From positions 1 through 54,946 of the forward strand of contig JAGMCI010000010.1 of the NCBI GenBank assembly GCA_023129325.1: DNA of 54,946 nt, in the 5' to 3' direction. Each line of letters opens with the position of its first letter. Positions within the stretch are counted from its first letter, which is position 1. Origin of the DNA: Caldifarciminota bacterium. Lineage in GTDB: Bacteria > Hydrothermota > UBA3073 > JACQXS01 > JAGMCI01. A program made the position numbers and the translations under genes. This document shows positions 32,111 through 42,447 of the stretch, piece after piece. The notes below the pieces were generated by a model. The model worked only from the letters and a program-made list of their open reading frames with translations, ran no database searches and had not been told where the DNA came from.

Positions 32111-33481
32111 ATGCAAAAATATCAAGCTTTTCATAAAACAGGATATAACCTTACTGAAGGAAGCATTTTCAAAAGTATTTGGTTACTGGCTTTGCCGATG
32201 ATGACCGGTAACATATTGCAAACCCTCTTTAATGTGGTAGATATGATATTTGTGGGCAAACTGGGTGCTCCAGCCATTGCAGCTGTTTCTATGAGTGGGA
32301 TTATAATGATGCTCATTATAACAGTGGCAATAGGGCTATCTATTGGAACTATGGCTATGGTAGCAAGATTCACAGGTGCTAATGATATAGAGCAAGCTAA
32401 CAATGTTGCTATGCAGTCTCTTATTTTAGGAGGGATAATTTTTATATTCTTAGCTATATTTGGCACACTTTTTGCAGAGCCACTTCTTAAATTAATTGGT
32501 GCTAATCCAGAAGTCGTAAAATTAGGAGTAACTTATCTCAAGATAATGTTCATAGGCTCAATTACAATGTTGCTCCTTTTTTTGATAAGTGCTATTCTGC
32601 GAGGAGCCGGGGATGCTGTAACGCCAATGAAGATACTCATTTTTTCTACAATATTAAATATTATAGTTGACCCACTTCTAATATTTGGTATCTGGATTTT
32701 CCCCAGATTGGGAGTTAGGGGCGCTGCTTATGCTACGGTTTTTGCAAGGGGAATGGGAATGGTAATTGGATTATGGATTCTGTTTCGTGGATATTCACGC
32801 ATCCATGTGAATCTAATGAAAGTTAAATTGGATTTTAATTTAATGTGGCGGATAATAAAGATAGCCATTCCTGGGTCCATAAGACCAGCATTAAGGAATA
32901 TATCTGGCTTAATTGTGATGAGTATTGTTGCTCTGTATGGCACTTATGCAATAGCTGCTTATGGTATTTGCATAAGAGTTAATATGATTGTGATGATGCC
33001 TGGTTTTGGATTAGGGGCTGCGGCTGCCACCTTGGTGGGACAAAATCTGGGCGCAAAGAAGCCTAAACGAGCTGAACGAAGCGCATGGATTACTTTAGGG
33101 TTTTATGAACTAATTATGGTGGTTGTGGGAGCTTTATTTTTCATCTTCGCTCAGACACTTATCAAAATTTTTAATACCAATCCAGAAGTCGTAAGGATGG
33201 GAATGACTTTTTTGCGTATTGTGGTATTGAGCTATATCTTTTTAGCTTCCTCCATTATACTTCAAAATGCTATGTGTGGGGCAGGAGATGCTGTTCCTCC
33301 AGCGTTTATTACAGGAATTACACATCTCGGAGTAAGAGTCCTCCTGGCACTTATGCTGACTAAAACTTTGGGGCTAAAAACAATGGGAGTATGGCTGGCA
33401 ATCGCTATTTCTACTACAATAGAAGGAATACTCACAGCAGGATGGTTTGGCATAGGTAAATGGAAATATAAAAAGGTATAA
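32111..33481 (+). CDS. MATE family efflux transporter
   Basis: 456 residues with twelve membrane helices in two halves. Typical motifs are SIWLLALPMMTGNILQTLFN at the N-terminus and the internal repeats LRGAGDAVTPMKI and CGAGDAVPPAF. MATE proteins export drugs or metabolites using a sodium or proton gradient; the substrate is unknown. It has its own promoter, with no space for a ribosome binding site in the transcript. Downstream is a 200-bp repeat-containing gap. Confidence 0.93.
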   Translation: MQKYQAFHKTGYNLTEGSIFKSIWLLALPMMTGNILQTLFNVVDMIFVGKLGAPAIAAVSMSGIIMMLIITVAIGLSIGTMAMVARFTGANDIEQANNVAMQSLILGGIIFIFLAIFGTLFAEPLLKLIGANPEVVKLGVTYLKIMFIGSITMLLLFLISAILRGAGDAVTPMKILIFSTILNIIVDPLLIFGIWIFPRLGVRGAAYATVFARGMGMVIGLWILFRGYSRIHVNLMKVKLDFNLMWRIIKIAIPGSIRPALRNISGLIVMSIVALYGTYAIAAYGICIRVNMIVMMPGFGLGAAAATLVGQNLGAKKPKRAERSAWITLGFYELIMVVVGALFFIFAQTLIKIFNTNPEVVRMGMTFLRIVVLSYIFLASSIILQNAMCGAGDAVPPAFITGITHLGVRVLLALMLTKTLGLKTMGVWLAIAISTTIEGILTAGWFGIGKWKYKKV

Positions 33482-33686
33482 CCCCAGATTTTATAACCAC
33501 AGACCTGCCCGCCGCACAAGGCTTTGGCAGGCGGGGCACACAGAGAAAGACAAACACCGGATGACACTGAACAATCCAAATCCTTCGGTGTCCTGTTGGT
33601 GTTTTTATATTTATGTTTTGAAAATCGGTGAAATCAGTGGCTTATTTTCTTGACAATATGTTCGTTTTGAGATAATATTTATTGAT
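33482..33686. other. Repeat-bearing gap after the MATE gene
   Basis: It starts with 'ataaccacagacctgcccgcc', contains a cctgcccgcc/ggcaggcggg inverted repeat and then 'cacacagagaaag'. This is the AACCACAGA-type repeat carrying a GC-rich palindrome. The end holds the promoter of the next gene. Confidence 0.5.
33650..33678 (+). promoter_or_regulatory. Promoter of the class V aminotransferase gene
   Basis: TTGACA (33650-33655), 17-bp spacer, TAATAT (33673-33678); ATG at 33687, 8 nt later. Confidence 0.55.
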
Positions 33687-34799
33687 ATGTTAGAGATAGA
33701 GAAATATCGGGAATTATTTCCAGTAACAAAGAACTTTATCCATTTTAATCATGCTTCCACAGGTCCTTTATCAAAACCAGCTGCATCAGCAATAAAAGGG
33801 CTAATAGATAATCTGGAAAAAGGATTATATAATTGGGAAGAAGTTGGGTCTATTGTGGAAGGAACAAGAAAATTAGCTTCTATTTTATTGAATGTTTCTT
33901 CTGATGAAATTTCCTTTATTAAAAACACTTCTCAAGGTATTCTTATTGCCATTGGTTCTATACCATGGGAAACTGGAGATAATGTAGTTTTAATGAAAGA
34001 TGCATTCCCTGCCAATATATATCCATGGAAATATAATTTACCAGATGTTGAGAAAAGGTATGTAAAATTAGGAGATGGTAAGGATTTTGTAGCTGAACTT
34101 TCAACAACTATTGACGAGCATACAAAAGCAATAACTTTAGATTGGGTCCATTTTTTGAGCGGAGTTAAAGTTAATTTAAAAGAAGTGAGCAAACTTTGTA
34201 AAAAACATAATACATTCCTTATTGTGGATGCTATTCAAGGATTGGGTGCACTACAAATTGACCTTAAAAAAACTCAGGTTGATTTTCTGACTTCCGGAGC
34301 AAGCAAATGGTTATTTGGACCAGAGGGTATAGGAATCCTTTATGTATCCAAAAAGACAATACCTAAACTTAAACCCTTTAATATAGGATGGCTGAGTGCG
34401 GACTGGGGCAATTTTGAAAATTTCACTCCAAAACCTATTAAATCAAGTGCTGCCCGTTTTGAAGAAGGGACAAGAAATTTGATTGGAATTGTTGGGTTGA
34501 GAGAGAATTTAAAGATATTATTAGAAGCAAAGCTTAGAAATGTTGAAGAAAAGATAATGAACCTCATCGATAATCTAACATCTGGATTTTTAGAAAGGGG
34601 GATTGAGATACTGTCTCCTTTTAAGCCACAGTCTGGTATAATATCCTTCAGAAAACCGAAAACTGAAAGCCAAAAAATTTTTGAAAAATTGAAGGGAGAA
34701 AAAATAATATGTTCCTTAAGAGATGACTGGCTCAGATTTTCACCTCATTTTTATAATACTATTGAAGAAGTTAATAAAGTAATGGAAATCCTAAGCTAA
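33687..34799 (+). CDS. Class V aminotransferase family (PLP-dependent)
   Basis: 370 residues. The N-terminal NHASTGPLSKPAASAI and the lysine loop TSGASKWLFGPEGIG (Schiff-base Lys) mark a class V aminotransferase related to cysteine desulfurases and isopenicillin-N epimerase-like proteins. DAIQGLGALQIDL precedes the lysine. I see no desulfurase cysteine loop, so the substrate is uncertain. It is followed 7 bp later by a methyltransferase gene and then by a Nudix gene, forming a likely operon. Confidence 0.85.
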   Translation: MLEIEKYRELFPVTKNFIHFNHASTGPLSKPAASAIKGLIDNLEKGLYNWEEVGSIVEGTRKLASILLNVSSDEISFIKNTSQGILIAIGSIPWETGDNVVLMKDAFPANIYPWKYNLPDVEKRYVKLGDGKDFVAELSTTIDEHTKAITLDWVHFLSGVKVNLKEVSKLCKKHNTFLIVDAIQGLGALQIDLKKTQVDFLTSGASKWLFGPEGIGILYVSKKTIPKLKPFNIGWLSADWGNFENFTPKPIKSSAARFEEGTRNLIGIVGLRENLKILLEAKLRNVEEKIMNLIDNLTSGFLERGIEILSPFKPQSGIISFRKPKTESQKIFEKLKGEKIICSLRDDWLRFSPHFYNTIEEVNKVMEILS

Positions 34800-34806
34800 A
34801 TAGAAA

Positions 34807-35547
34807 ATGGAATGGTGGAAAAAATTATTTGATAAACCCTATAGTAGAATCTTTTTAGAATCTAAAAAAGAAAAAGTATTAGAAGAAGTAAATTTTATTG
34901 AAGAGGTACTTTTACTATCTAAGAATGCTAAAATTCTTGACTTATGTTGTGGATTAGGGAGACACTCTATTGAACTTGCAAAGAGGGGATATAATGTAAC
35001 TGGAGTTGATTTTTCTAAAGAATATTTAGAGATAGCACAAAAGAAGGCAAAGAAAAAAGGAGTTACAGTAAATTTTATTAAAAATGATATGCGCAAAATA
35101 TCCTTTAATCAGGAATTTGATGCAGTGATTAATATGTTTACATCATTTGGGTATTTCAGGAAAGAGGAGGATAATCTTAAGGTGCTTAAAAATGTTGCCA
35201 AAGCACTGAAACCGGGTGGCAAGTTTCTCATTGATATTGTAAACAAGGATTGGATTATTAAAAATTTTGAAGAAAGGGACTGGCAAAAGATTGGCGAATA
35301 CTATGTATTTGAGGAGCGAAAATTTGACCTGGCAACAAGCATTAATTATGCCAAATTTACGATTATTCACGGCAAAGAGCGAATTGAGAGGGAATCATGG
35401 TTAAGGATGTATTCATTTCACGAATTAAAGTCAATGCTTGAGAACGCAGGACTTAAAATAATTGAATCTTATGAGAATTTAGAAAAGGAAGAACTTACTT
35501 TTGATTCAAGAATGATGGAAATTGTCAGTCAGAAAAACAATGAATAA
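34807..35547 (+). CDS. Class I SAM-dependent methyltransferase
   Basis: 246 residues. Motif [21 protein letters not shown], with the acidic end of strand two in [12 protein letters not shown], defines a small-molecule methyltransferase fold. A later [12 protein letters not shown] strand supports this. The substrate is unknown. The last 8 bases overlap the start of the Nudix gene. Confidence 0.88.
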   Translation: MEWWKKLFDKPYSRIFLESKKEKVLEEVNFIEEVLLLSKNAKILDLCCGLGRHSIELAKRGYNVTGVDFSKEYLEIAQKKAKKKGVTVNFIKNDMRKISFNQEFDAVINMFTSFGYFRKEEDNLKVLKNVAKALKPGGKFLIDIVNKDWIIKNFEERDWQKIGEYYVFEERKFDLATSINYAKFTIIHGKERIERESWLRMYSFHELKSMLENAGLKIIESYENLEKEELTFDSRMMEIVSQKNNE

Positions 35548-35941
35548 TTACAAACAGTCTCGTATTACAGTAGATATCATTATAGAATATAGGGATGGGA
35601 TAATTCTCATAGACAGAAAAAATCCACCTTATGGTTGGGCAATCCCAGGAGGGTTTGTAGAATATGGGGAGTCAGTTGAAGATGCGGCAATAAGGGAGGC
35701 AAAAGAAGAGACTTCTCTTGATGTGGAAAAACTTACCCAATTTCATGTTTATTCAGCACCAGACCGTGACCCGCGTGGACACACAATAGCAGTAGTTTTC
35801 ACTGCAAAAGGCAAAGGTATCCAGAAAGCTTGTTCTGATGCCAAAGGTATAGGGATATTTACAAAGAACACTTTTCCCCACAATATAGTTTTTGACCATC
35901 GTGAAATATTAGATGACTATTTTAAAAGATTGAAAACTTGA
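35540..35941 (+). CDS. Nudix hydrolase
   Basis: 133 residues from ATG 35540, which overlaps the methyltransferase stop. A TTG six codons upstream is rejected. The Nudix box [20 protein letters not shown] followed by ETSLD is essentially complete; the final Gly of the consensus is replaced by Ser. It hydrolyses a nucleoside diphosphate linked to another group, perhaps ADP-ribose, which is not determinable here. Confidence 0.9.
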   Translation: MNNYKQSRITVDIIIEYRDGIILIDRKNPPYGWAIPGGFVEYGESVEDAAIREAKEETSLDVEKLTQFHVYSAPDRDPRGHTIAVVFTAKGKGIQKACSDAKGIGIFTKNTFPHNIVFDHREILDDYFKRLKT

Positions 35942-35978
35942 CAAAATCAAAAACTTATGATACTTTAAAGAGGCAAAA

Positions 35979-36083
35979 ATGCCTATTTCTGCAATAATTA
36001 TGCTTGTATTTGGCTGCATGGTACTTTATGGAGGATTAGCATATTGCTTATATAGAGTTATAAAAAAAAGGAATAGATTATGA
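35979..36083 (+). CDS. MetS-like small membrane subunit of an NSS-type transporter
   Basis: A 34-residue protein: MPISAIIMLVFGCMVLYGGL, then AYCLYRVIKKRNRL. One membrane helix with a 'sAIIMl.fG..vlyGGL' pattern and a basic tail matches, from memory, the MetS/MaAIMM small subunit of methionine-alanine importers. A GAGG element lies 6 bases before the ATG, and the stop overlaps the next ATG (ATGA), so it is translated with the aminotransferase. No large NSS transporter is nearby. It is below the usual size limit of gene finders. Confidence 0.7.
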   Translation: MPISAIIMLVFGCMVLYGGLAYCLYRVIKKRNRL

Positions 36084-37288
36084 TTTCAAATCGTGCAAAA
36101 ATTGTCCCCCCATCTCCTATAAGGAAATTAGTCCCTTATGCCGATGAAGCCAAGCGGAGAGGAATTAAAGTATATCATTTAAATATTGGGCAACCAGATA
36201 TACCAACCCCAAAACCATTTTGGGAAGCTGTTCAGAATTATAAAGAAGAGGTACTTGCTTATGGTCCTTCTGATGGTTTATTAGCTCTCCGAGAAACAGT
36301 TGCAGAATATTATCAAAAATTTAGTGTCTCAGTTTCAAAAGATAATGTATTTATAACAACTGGTGGGTCAGAAGCTATTTTATTCACTTATATGGTTCTT
36401 GGAGATATAGGTGACGAGTTTTTAATCCCTGAGCCCTCATATGCAAATTACATATCTCTCGCAGCTATAGCTCAGGTAAAATTAAAACCTATACCCACAA
36501 ATATAAGGGAAGGATTTCATTTACCTGGAACCAAAGAAATCGAAAAGCTAATAACTCCAGAGACGCGGGGAATTATAATTTGCACCCCCAATAATCCCAC
36601 TGGCACAGTATATACAAGAGATGAAATGGAACGAATTGTAGAGATTGTCAGGAGATACAATATTTTTGTAATATCTGATGAAGTTTATCGTGAGTTTTTA
36701 TTTGATAACAAAAAGCACACAAGCATTCTTAGTATTCCCGGAACAGCTGAACATGCCATTATTATTGATTCTATATCAAAAAGATTTAGTGCCTGCGGAG
36801 CCAGAATTGGCTTTATCGTTACGAAAAATAAAACTTTATTGAAGTCCTTTATACCTTATGGAATGGCAAGACTTTGCTCTCCAACAGTTGAGCAAGTGGG
36901 AGCTATTCAAGGTTTCAAAAAGATGCAAGAGTTCATCCCGCAAATGATAAGAGAATATGAAAAAAGGCGTAATATCATTTATGAAGAATTACAAAAGATT
37001 CCTGGAGTTGTTGCAAAACTTCCAGAAGGAGCATTTTATATTGTCTGCAGTTTACCTGTTGCTGATGCTGAAGATTTTGCACGCTGGATGTTGACTGATT
37101 TCAATATTGATGGTAAAACAACTATGGTTGCTCCTGTATCAGGATTTTATGTTACTCCAGAAAAAGGCAAAAATGAAGTAAGAATAGCCTATGTTCTTAA
37201 AGAAAAAGAGTTAAGAGATGCAATACAAATATTAAAAGAGGGAATTAAAACATACAATGAAAAACACCTAAAAGTCCAAAATGCCTAA
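36080..37288 (+). CDS. Aspartate/aromatic aminotransferase family (class I/II, PLP)
   Basis: 402 residues. The N-terminal INIGQPDIPTPK-like YHLNIGQPDIPTPKPFW, the central CTPNNPTGTVYT, SDEVYREF, and the PLP lysine motif SISKRFSACGARIG mark a class I/II aminotransferase. It probably acts on aspartate or another amino acid. The last residues (KHLKVQNA) are encoded by a CCTAAA-type repeat nearly identical to the one at the end of nusB. It overlaps the small MetS-like gene by 4 nt. Confidence 0.9.
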   Translation: MISNRAKIVPPSPIRKLVPYADEAKRRGIKVYHLNIGQPDIPTPKPFWEAVQNYKEEVLAYGPSDGLLALRETVAEYYQKFSVSVSKDNVFITTGGSEAILFTYMVLGDIGDEFLIPEPSYANYISLAAIAQVKLKPIPTNIREGFHLPGTKEIEKLITPETRGIIICTPNNPTGTVYTRDEMERIVEIVRRYNIFVISDEVYREFLFDNKKHTSILSIPGTAEHAIIIDSISKRFSACGARIGFIVTKNKTLLKSFIPYGMARLCSPTVEQVGAIQGFKKMQEFIPQMIREYEKRRNIIYEELQKIPGVVAKLPEGAFYIVCSLPVADAEDFARWMLTDFNIDGKTTMVAPVSGFYVTPEKGKNEVRIAYVLKEKELRDAIQILKEGIKTYNEKHLKVQNA

Positions 37289-37298
37289 ATGCCTAAAA
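37264..37298 (+). repeat. CCTAAA-type repeat at the aminotransferase 3' end
   Basis: acacctaaaagtccaaaatg followed by cctaaatgcctaaaatt. It supplies the last codons and the stop, and shares its core with 6962-7037. Confidence 0.65.
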
Positions 37299-37323
37299 TT
37301 ATATTTCAGTTTAAATCAATGAG

Positions 37324-38766
37324 ATGAAAAAGGCAAATTTAAAAGTTTATAATACACTTAGTCGTGAGAAGGAGAAGTTTGTTCCTGTTCATCCGGGTCG
37401 AGTTGGTATTTATGTTTGTGGTCCCACTGTTTATTATCATTCACATCTTGGACACGCCAAGAGTTATATCACATTTGATGTTGTAGTCAGGTATCTCAGA
37501 TGGCTCGGGTATAAAGTAAAATATGTTCAAAACATAACTGATGTCGGTCATCTCCTTGATACTGGTGAGGACCGAATTTTAACAGAGGCAACAAAAGAAA
37601 AACTTGACCCAATGGAAATTGCGGAAAAATATACTCGCAGTTATTTTGAAGATATGGATGCTTTAAATGTTAAAAGGCCAAATATCTCACCTCATGCCAC
37701 CGGACATATTATGGAACAGATTGAACTCACAAAAATCTTACTTGATAAAGGTTATGCTTATGAATCTGAAGGTTCTGTATACTTTGATATCTCCAAGTTT
37801 TCTAATTATGGAAAACTTTCAAGGCGCAAACTTGAAGACCAACTCCCTGGTGCAAGGATTGAGGTAAAATCAGAGAAGAAACATCCAGCTGACTTTGCTC
37901 TTTGGATTAAAGCACCGAAAGAACATTTAATGAAATGGAAATCACCATGGGGAATTGGCTATCCAGGATGGCATATTGAGTGTTCTACTATGTCAATGAA
38001 ATATCTCGGCGAAACTCTGGATATACATGGTGGCGGAATGGAAAATGCTTTTCCTCATCATGAATGTGAAATAGCTCAATCAGAGGCAGCAACTGGAAAA
38101 CAATTTGTCAAATACTGGATGCATCACAATATGGTTCTTGTAAATGGAGTGAAAATGAGCAAATCACTTGGAAATTTTGTTACTATTAAAGATGCATTAA
38201 AAAAATATTCAGGTGAGCAAATAAGGTTTTTTGTCTTAACTACTCACTATCGTTCCCCACTTGATTTCAGTGACAAAGTCCTTAAAGGAGCTGGTGAAGG
38301 AATAAAAGGTATACATATTACCTTTAAAAGGGTAACAGAGTTAGCTCAAACTGCAAAGAATGGTAAACTTGATTCTAAAATGAACAAGGTTTTTGAAACT
38401 TATAAACAAAAGTTCATTAAAGCGATGGACGATGATTTCAATACCCCAGTTGCCATTTCAGTATTATTTGACTTCGGTCGTGAAGTGAACAATTATCTTG
38501 ACAAAAACATTCAAGTAAGCAAACAAACTCTTCAAACAATTTATAATTTCTATTCCCCATTTGCAGGCGACATTCTTGGCATTCTCCCTTTTTCAAAACA
38601 ACCTATAATTGAAGGCACTCCATTTATTGAATTTCTTATTGAATTAAGGTCAAAACTCAGGTCTTTAAAACAATGGGATTTAGCAGATGAAATTCGTTTA
38701 AAACTTAAAAACTTAGGTATTATTCTTGAAGATAAAACCAATAAGACAAATTGGAGAATAGGTTAA
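37324..38766 (+). CDS. cysS: Cysteinyl-tRNA synthetase
   Basis: 480 residues, the usual length. The N-terminal YVCGPTVYYHSHLGHAKSY contains the HIGH-type motif and the first zinc cysteine. The zinc site continues in HIECSTMSMKYLG and HHECEIAQSE. KMSKS is intact (VKMSKSLGN). A DALR-like helical domain ends the protein. It charges tRNA-Cys in the cytoplasm. It converges with guaB. Confidence 0.96.
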   Translation: MKKANLKVYNTLSREKEKFVPVHPGRVGIYVCGPTVYYHSHLGHAKSYITFDVVVRYLRWLGYKVKYVQNITDVGHLLDTGEDRILTEATKEKLDPMEIAEKYTRSYFEDMDALNVKRPNISPHATGHIMEQIELTKILLDKGYAYESEGSVYFDISKFSNYGKLSRRKLEDQLPGARIEVKSEKKHPADFALWIKAPKEHLMKWKSPWGIGYPGWHIECSTMSMKYLGETLDIHGGGMENAFPHHECEIAQSEAATGKQFVKYWMHHNMVLVNGVKMSKSLGNFVTIKDALKKYSGEQIRFFVLTTHYRSPLDFSDKVLKGAGEGIKGIHITFKRVTELAQTAKNGKLDSKMNKVFETYKQKFIKAMDDDFNTPVAISVLFDFGREVNNYLDKNIQVSKQTLQTIYNFYSPFAGDILGILPFSKQPIIEGTPFIEFLIELRSKLRSLKQWDLADEIRLKLKNLGIILEDKTNKTNWRIG

Positions 38767-38820
38767 CTAAATAATGTGTAAAAGAACGCTGAACAATACC
38801 GAAGCTACCTAACCTACCTA

Positions 38821-38880
38821 AACAACAAAAGACACAATTTCACTTACCTGATAAAAATTTCGTCTTTTGGTTTTCTTGTT
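38821..38880. terminator. Possible bidirectional terminator between cysS and guaB
   Basis: AACAA/TTGTT and AAAAGAC/GTCTTTT arms (38821-38833 and 38862-38880) can pair across about 28 nt. T-rich and A-rich flanks are present on both sides. The loop is long, so this is weak. Confidence 0.35.
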
Positions 38881-38945
38881 ATCTTAATGTTTTTTCAGTG
38901 ATTTTCGCTGTTTAATGCATTTTCTGGATTAATTTTTTGATTTTA

Positions 38946-40407
<1,462 letters not shown>

Positions 40408-40415
40408 GAAAAAAC

Positions 40416-40444
40416 TTGACAAAAACAAAAAACTTATGTATAGT
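40416..40444 (+). promoter_or_regulatory. Promoter of the initiator tRNA gene
   Basis: TTGACA (40416-40421), 17-bp spacer, TATAGT (40439-40444). The mature tRNA 5' end is 8 nt further on, so transcription starts at or next to the tRNA. Confidence 0.75.
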
Positions 40445-40452
40445 TATTTCAT

Positions 40453-40526
40453 CGCGGGGTGGAGCAGTCTGGTAGCTCGTCAGGCCCATAACCTGAAGGT
40501 CGTAGGTTCAAATCCTACCCCCGCCA
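40453..40526 (+). tRNA. Initiator tRNA-Met (CAT anticodon)
   Basis: A 74-nt cloverleaf. Acceptor CGCGGGG pairs with CCCCGCC except at the first position, where C1 faces C72. The unpaired 1:72 ends are a hallmark of bacterial initiator tRNAs. The D-stem GAGC/GCTC carries the initiator-type A11:U24 pair. The anticodon arm is TCAGG-CCCATAA-CCTGA, with only two of the usual three G:C pairs at the bottom, and C in place of the nearly universal U33. T-stem GTAGG/CCTAC with TTCAAAT loop. CCA is not encoded. Confidence 0.93.
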
Positions 40527-40570
40527 TAGAAAAATTAAATATTAAATCTCAAAAATCAAAATTATTTTTG

Positions 40571-41443
40571 ATGGAAGCAATTAATGAGATAAAACTTCAA
40601 GGAATTCCTATCTTTAAGCAGGGTAAAGTTAGGGAATTATATGATTTTGATGATAAACTTCTTATTATAGCCACTGATAGAATATCAGCCTTTGACTGTA
40701 TTCTACCCACTGGTATACCTGAAAAGGGGGAAATACTTACTGAACTATGCATTTTTTGGTTTAATTTTACAAAATCAATTATCTCAAATCACTTAATAAC
40801 AACTGATGTTTCAGAGTTTCCTGAAGAAATAAGAAAGTATGAAAAAATTCTTGAAAGACGCTCTATGTTAGTAAAAAAAACCGAAGTAATCCCTGTTGAG
40901 TGCGTAGTAAGGGGTTACCTTTCTGGCTCTGGATGGCAAGCATATAAAGAAAATGGTTCTATTTGCGGAATAAAATTACCTGGAGGACTTTTAGAGTCAT
41001 CTAAACTTGAGAGCCCAATCTTCACTCCCACTACTAAAGCAGAAACAGGACATGACATTCCCTTAACTCAAAGTGAATTTGAAAAGATAGTAGGAAAAGA
41101 AACAGCACATTTTCTTAAAACAAAGAGTATTGAAATTTATAAATTTGCCTCTAAATATGCAGAAAAACATGGAATTATAATTGCAGATACGAAATTTGAA
41201 TTTGGCAAACTGGACGACGAGATTATTTTAGTTGATGAACTCCTAACTCCTGATTCCTCAAGATTCTGGGCACTTGAGGATTATGAACCTGGAAGAGCAC
41301 AAAATAGTTTTGACAAACAGTTTGTCAGAGATTATTTAGAAAGTCTAACTTGGGATAAAAAACCTCCTACCCCGTCACTTTCTTCTGAAATAATAAGTAA
41401 AACTAAAGAAAAATATCTTGAAGCCAAACATAGACTCCTTTAA
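40571..41443 (+). CDS. purC: SAICAR synthetase
   Basis: 290 residues from ATG 40571. An upstream open frame through the tRNA is rejected. Motifs GKVRELYDFDD, ATDRISAFDCILPTGIPEKG and VRGYLSGSGWQAYKENG are diagnostic. The later segment IIADTKFEFG and DELLTPDSSRFW complete the ATP and substrate sites. It joins CAIR with aspartate in purine synthesis. It lies downstream of the tRNA with no own promoter visible. The last 4 bp overlap the convergent gene. Confidence 0.95.
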   Translation: MEAINEIKLQGIPIFKQGKVRELYDFDDKLLIIATDRISAFDCILPTGIPEKGEILTELCIFWFNFTKSIISNHLITTDVSEFPEEIRKYEKILERRSMLVKKTEVIPVECVVRGYLSGSGWQAYKENGSICGIKLPGGLLESSKLESPIFTPTTKAETGHDIPLTQSEFEKIVGKETAHFLKTKSIEIYKFASKYAEKHGIIIADTKFEFGKLDDEIILVDELLTPDSSRFWALEDYEPGRAQNSFDKQFVRDYLESLTWDKKPPTPSLSSEIISKTKEKYLEAKHRLL

Positions 41444-42447
41444 AAGTTTTCCCAACGGTACCAATTTATTTCTTCTTCAACTTCTTTATCCAAAGAAAAT
41501 CTTGGATGGATGAAGTGTAATATTGCAATTAAAGCAAATAGAGCTCCAACCAGAAAAAGTTTAAATACAAGGATAGCAAATATACTGGCAAAAACGAAAA
41601 AGATAAAAAGTGTCTTTGAATAATCCCGAAGTTTTATATAATTTTTTATCTTTTGAATACTTTTCCCTTTTAAAATTAAAATACAGGGAACAATTGATAA
41701 TAAATTTAGAGCAGTAATTGAACCTATGGCTAAAATTCCAATCTTTTTATAATAGAGAAACACTAATGGCAAAAGGACTTCTAATATTAAATACCTCTTA
41801 ATTTTATGTTGGTTTAATCTTTTCAATGTGTTTTTAATTTTTTCACTTAATAAGAGTAGCGGAGGTTCATAAGAGATAATTGAGGCTACAACTCCAAATG
41901 AGATTCGAAAGGCAATATTAAAAAGTAATTCGGAATCAGTAGATAAAGGAGGCTTAATTAAAGCTAAAGACAAAGTAATTCTTTTCCCTCTCACTAAATT
42001 TGGATTAAGCAAGAGTTCCTTTTCGCTTCCCTTTATATTTAAGTCTATAATTGCTTTTCTCATAACTTCTGACGACCACCGTTTCCTGCCCGCCCGCCTT
42101 GACTCGGCGAGGCAGGTTGGTTTGTAAGTTGAAAGCTTAGCGATTTCTTCCTCAATATTTAAATGCACAGAATAAGAAGTAGCTGGTATAAGATTATCAC
42201 ATATATAATGAAGGGCTACTCCAGTTTCAAAAAAGCATTGTTTATTTCCTCGTAAAAAAAACTTTCTTGCCTTGATTATCTTTTCTTCAATTCGTTGATT
42301 TAAATATTCTGAATTATGATGATAGGGATGGTCTCTCCAATTATCAGGTACTATGGAGCCTTTGGCTAATTTTGATAATTCTATTTTACTAAGATTTAGA
42401 ACAGAACTTATCCGACCAGCAATTCGTAAATGTGAACGCCATCTCAT
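41440..42447 (-). CDS. Membrane protein with zinc-dependent phospholipase C-like N-terminus
   Basis: 335 residues. The N-terminal about 110 residues contain RDHPYHHNSEY and ETGVALHYICDNLIPAT. The His/Asp pattern resembles zinc-dependent phospholipase C or S1/P1-like folds, though I am not certain. The C-terminal part has about four membrane helices in a tight cluster (YYKKIGILAIGSITALNLLS and after). A 32-bp palindromic element (42085-42116) adds TCLAESRRAGRKR near residue 110. It starts 1 bp after the murB stop. Function is unknown. Confidence 0.55.
   Translation of the reverse strand: MRWRSHLRIAGRISSVLNLSKIELSKLAKGSIVPDNWRDHPYHHNSEYLNQRIEEKIIKARKFFLRGNKQCFFETGVALHYICDNLIPATSYSVHLNIEEEIAKLSTYKPTCLAESRRAGRKRWSSEVMRKAIIDLNIKGSEKELLLNPNLVRGKRITLSLALIKPPLSTDSELLFNIAFRISFGVVASIISYEPPLLLLSEKIKNTLKRLNQHKIKRYLILEVLLPLVFLYYKKIGILAIGSITALNLLSIVPCILILKGKSIQKIKNYIKLRDYSKTLFIFFVFASIFAILVFKLFLVGALFALIAILHFIHPRFSLDKEVEEEINWYRWENF
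42085..42116. repeat. Palindromic element in frame inside the phospholipase-like gene
   Basis: CCTGCC (42085-42090) and GGCAGG (42111-42116) arms enclose a GC-rich core. Encoded on the minus strand as part of TCLAESRRAGRKR. Confidence 0.6.

Noticed and set aside
37667-37867. Alternate-frame open frame inside cysS
   Set aside because: Shadow of the true gene; cysS motifs are intact in the main frame.
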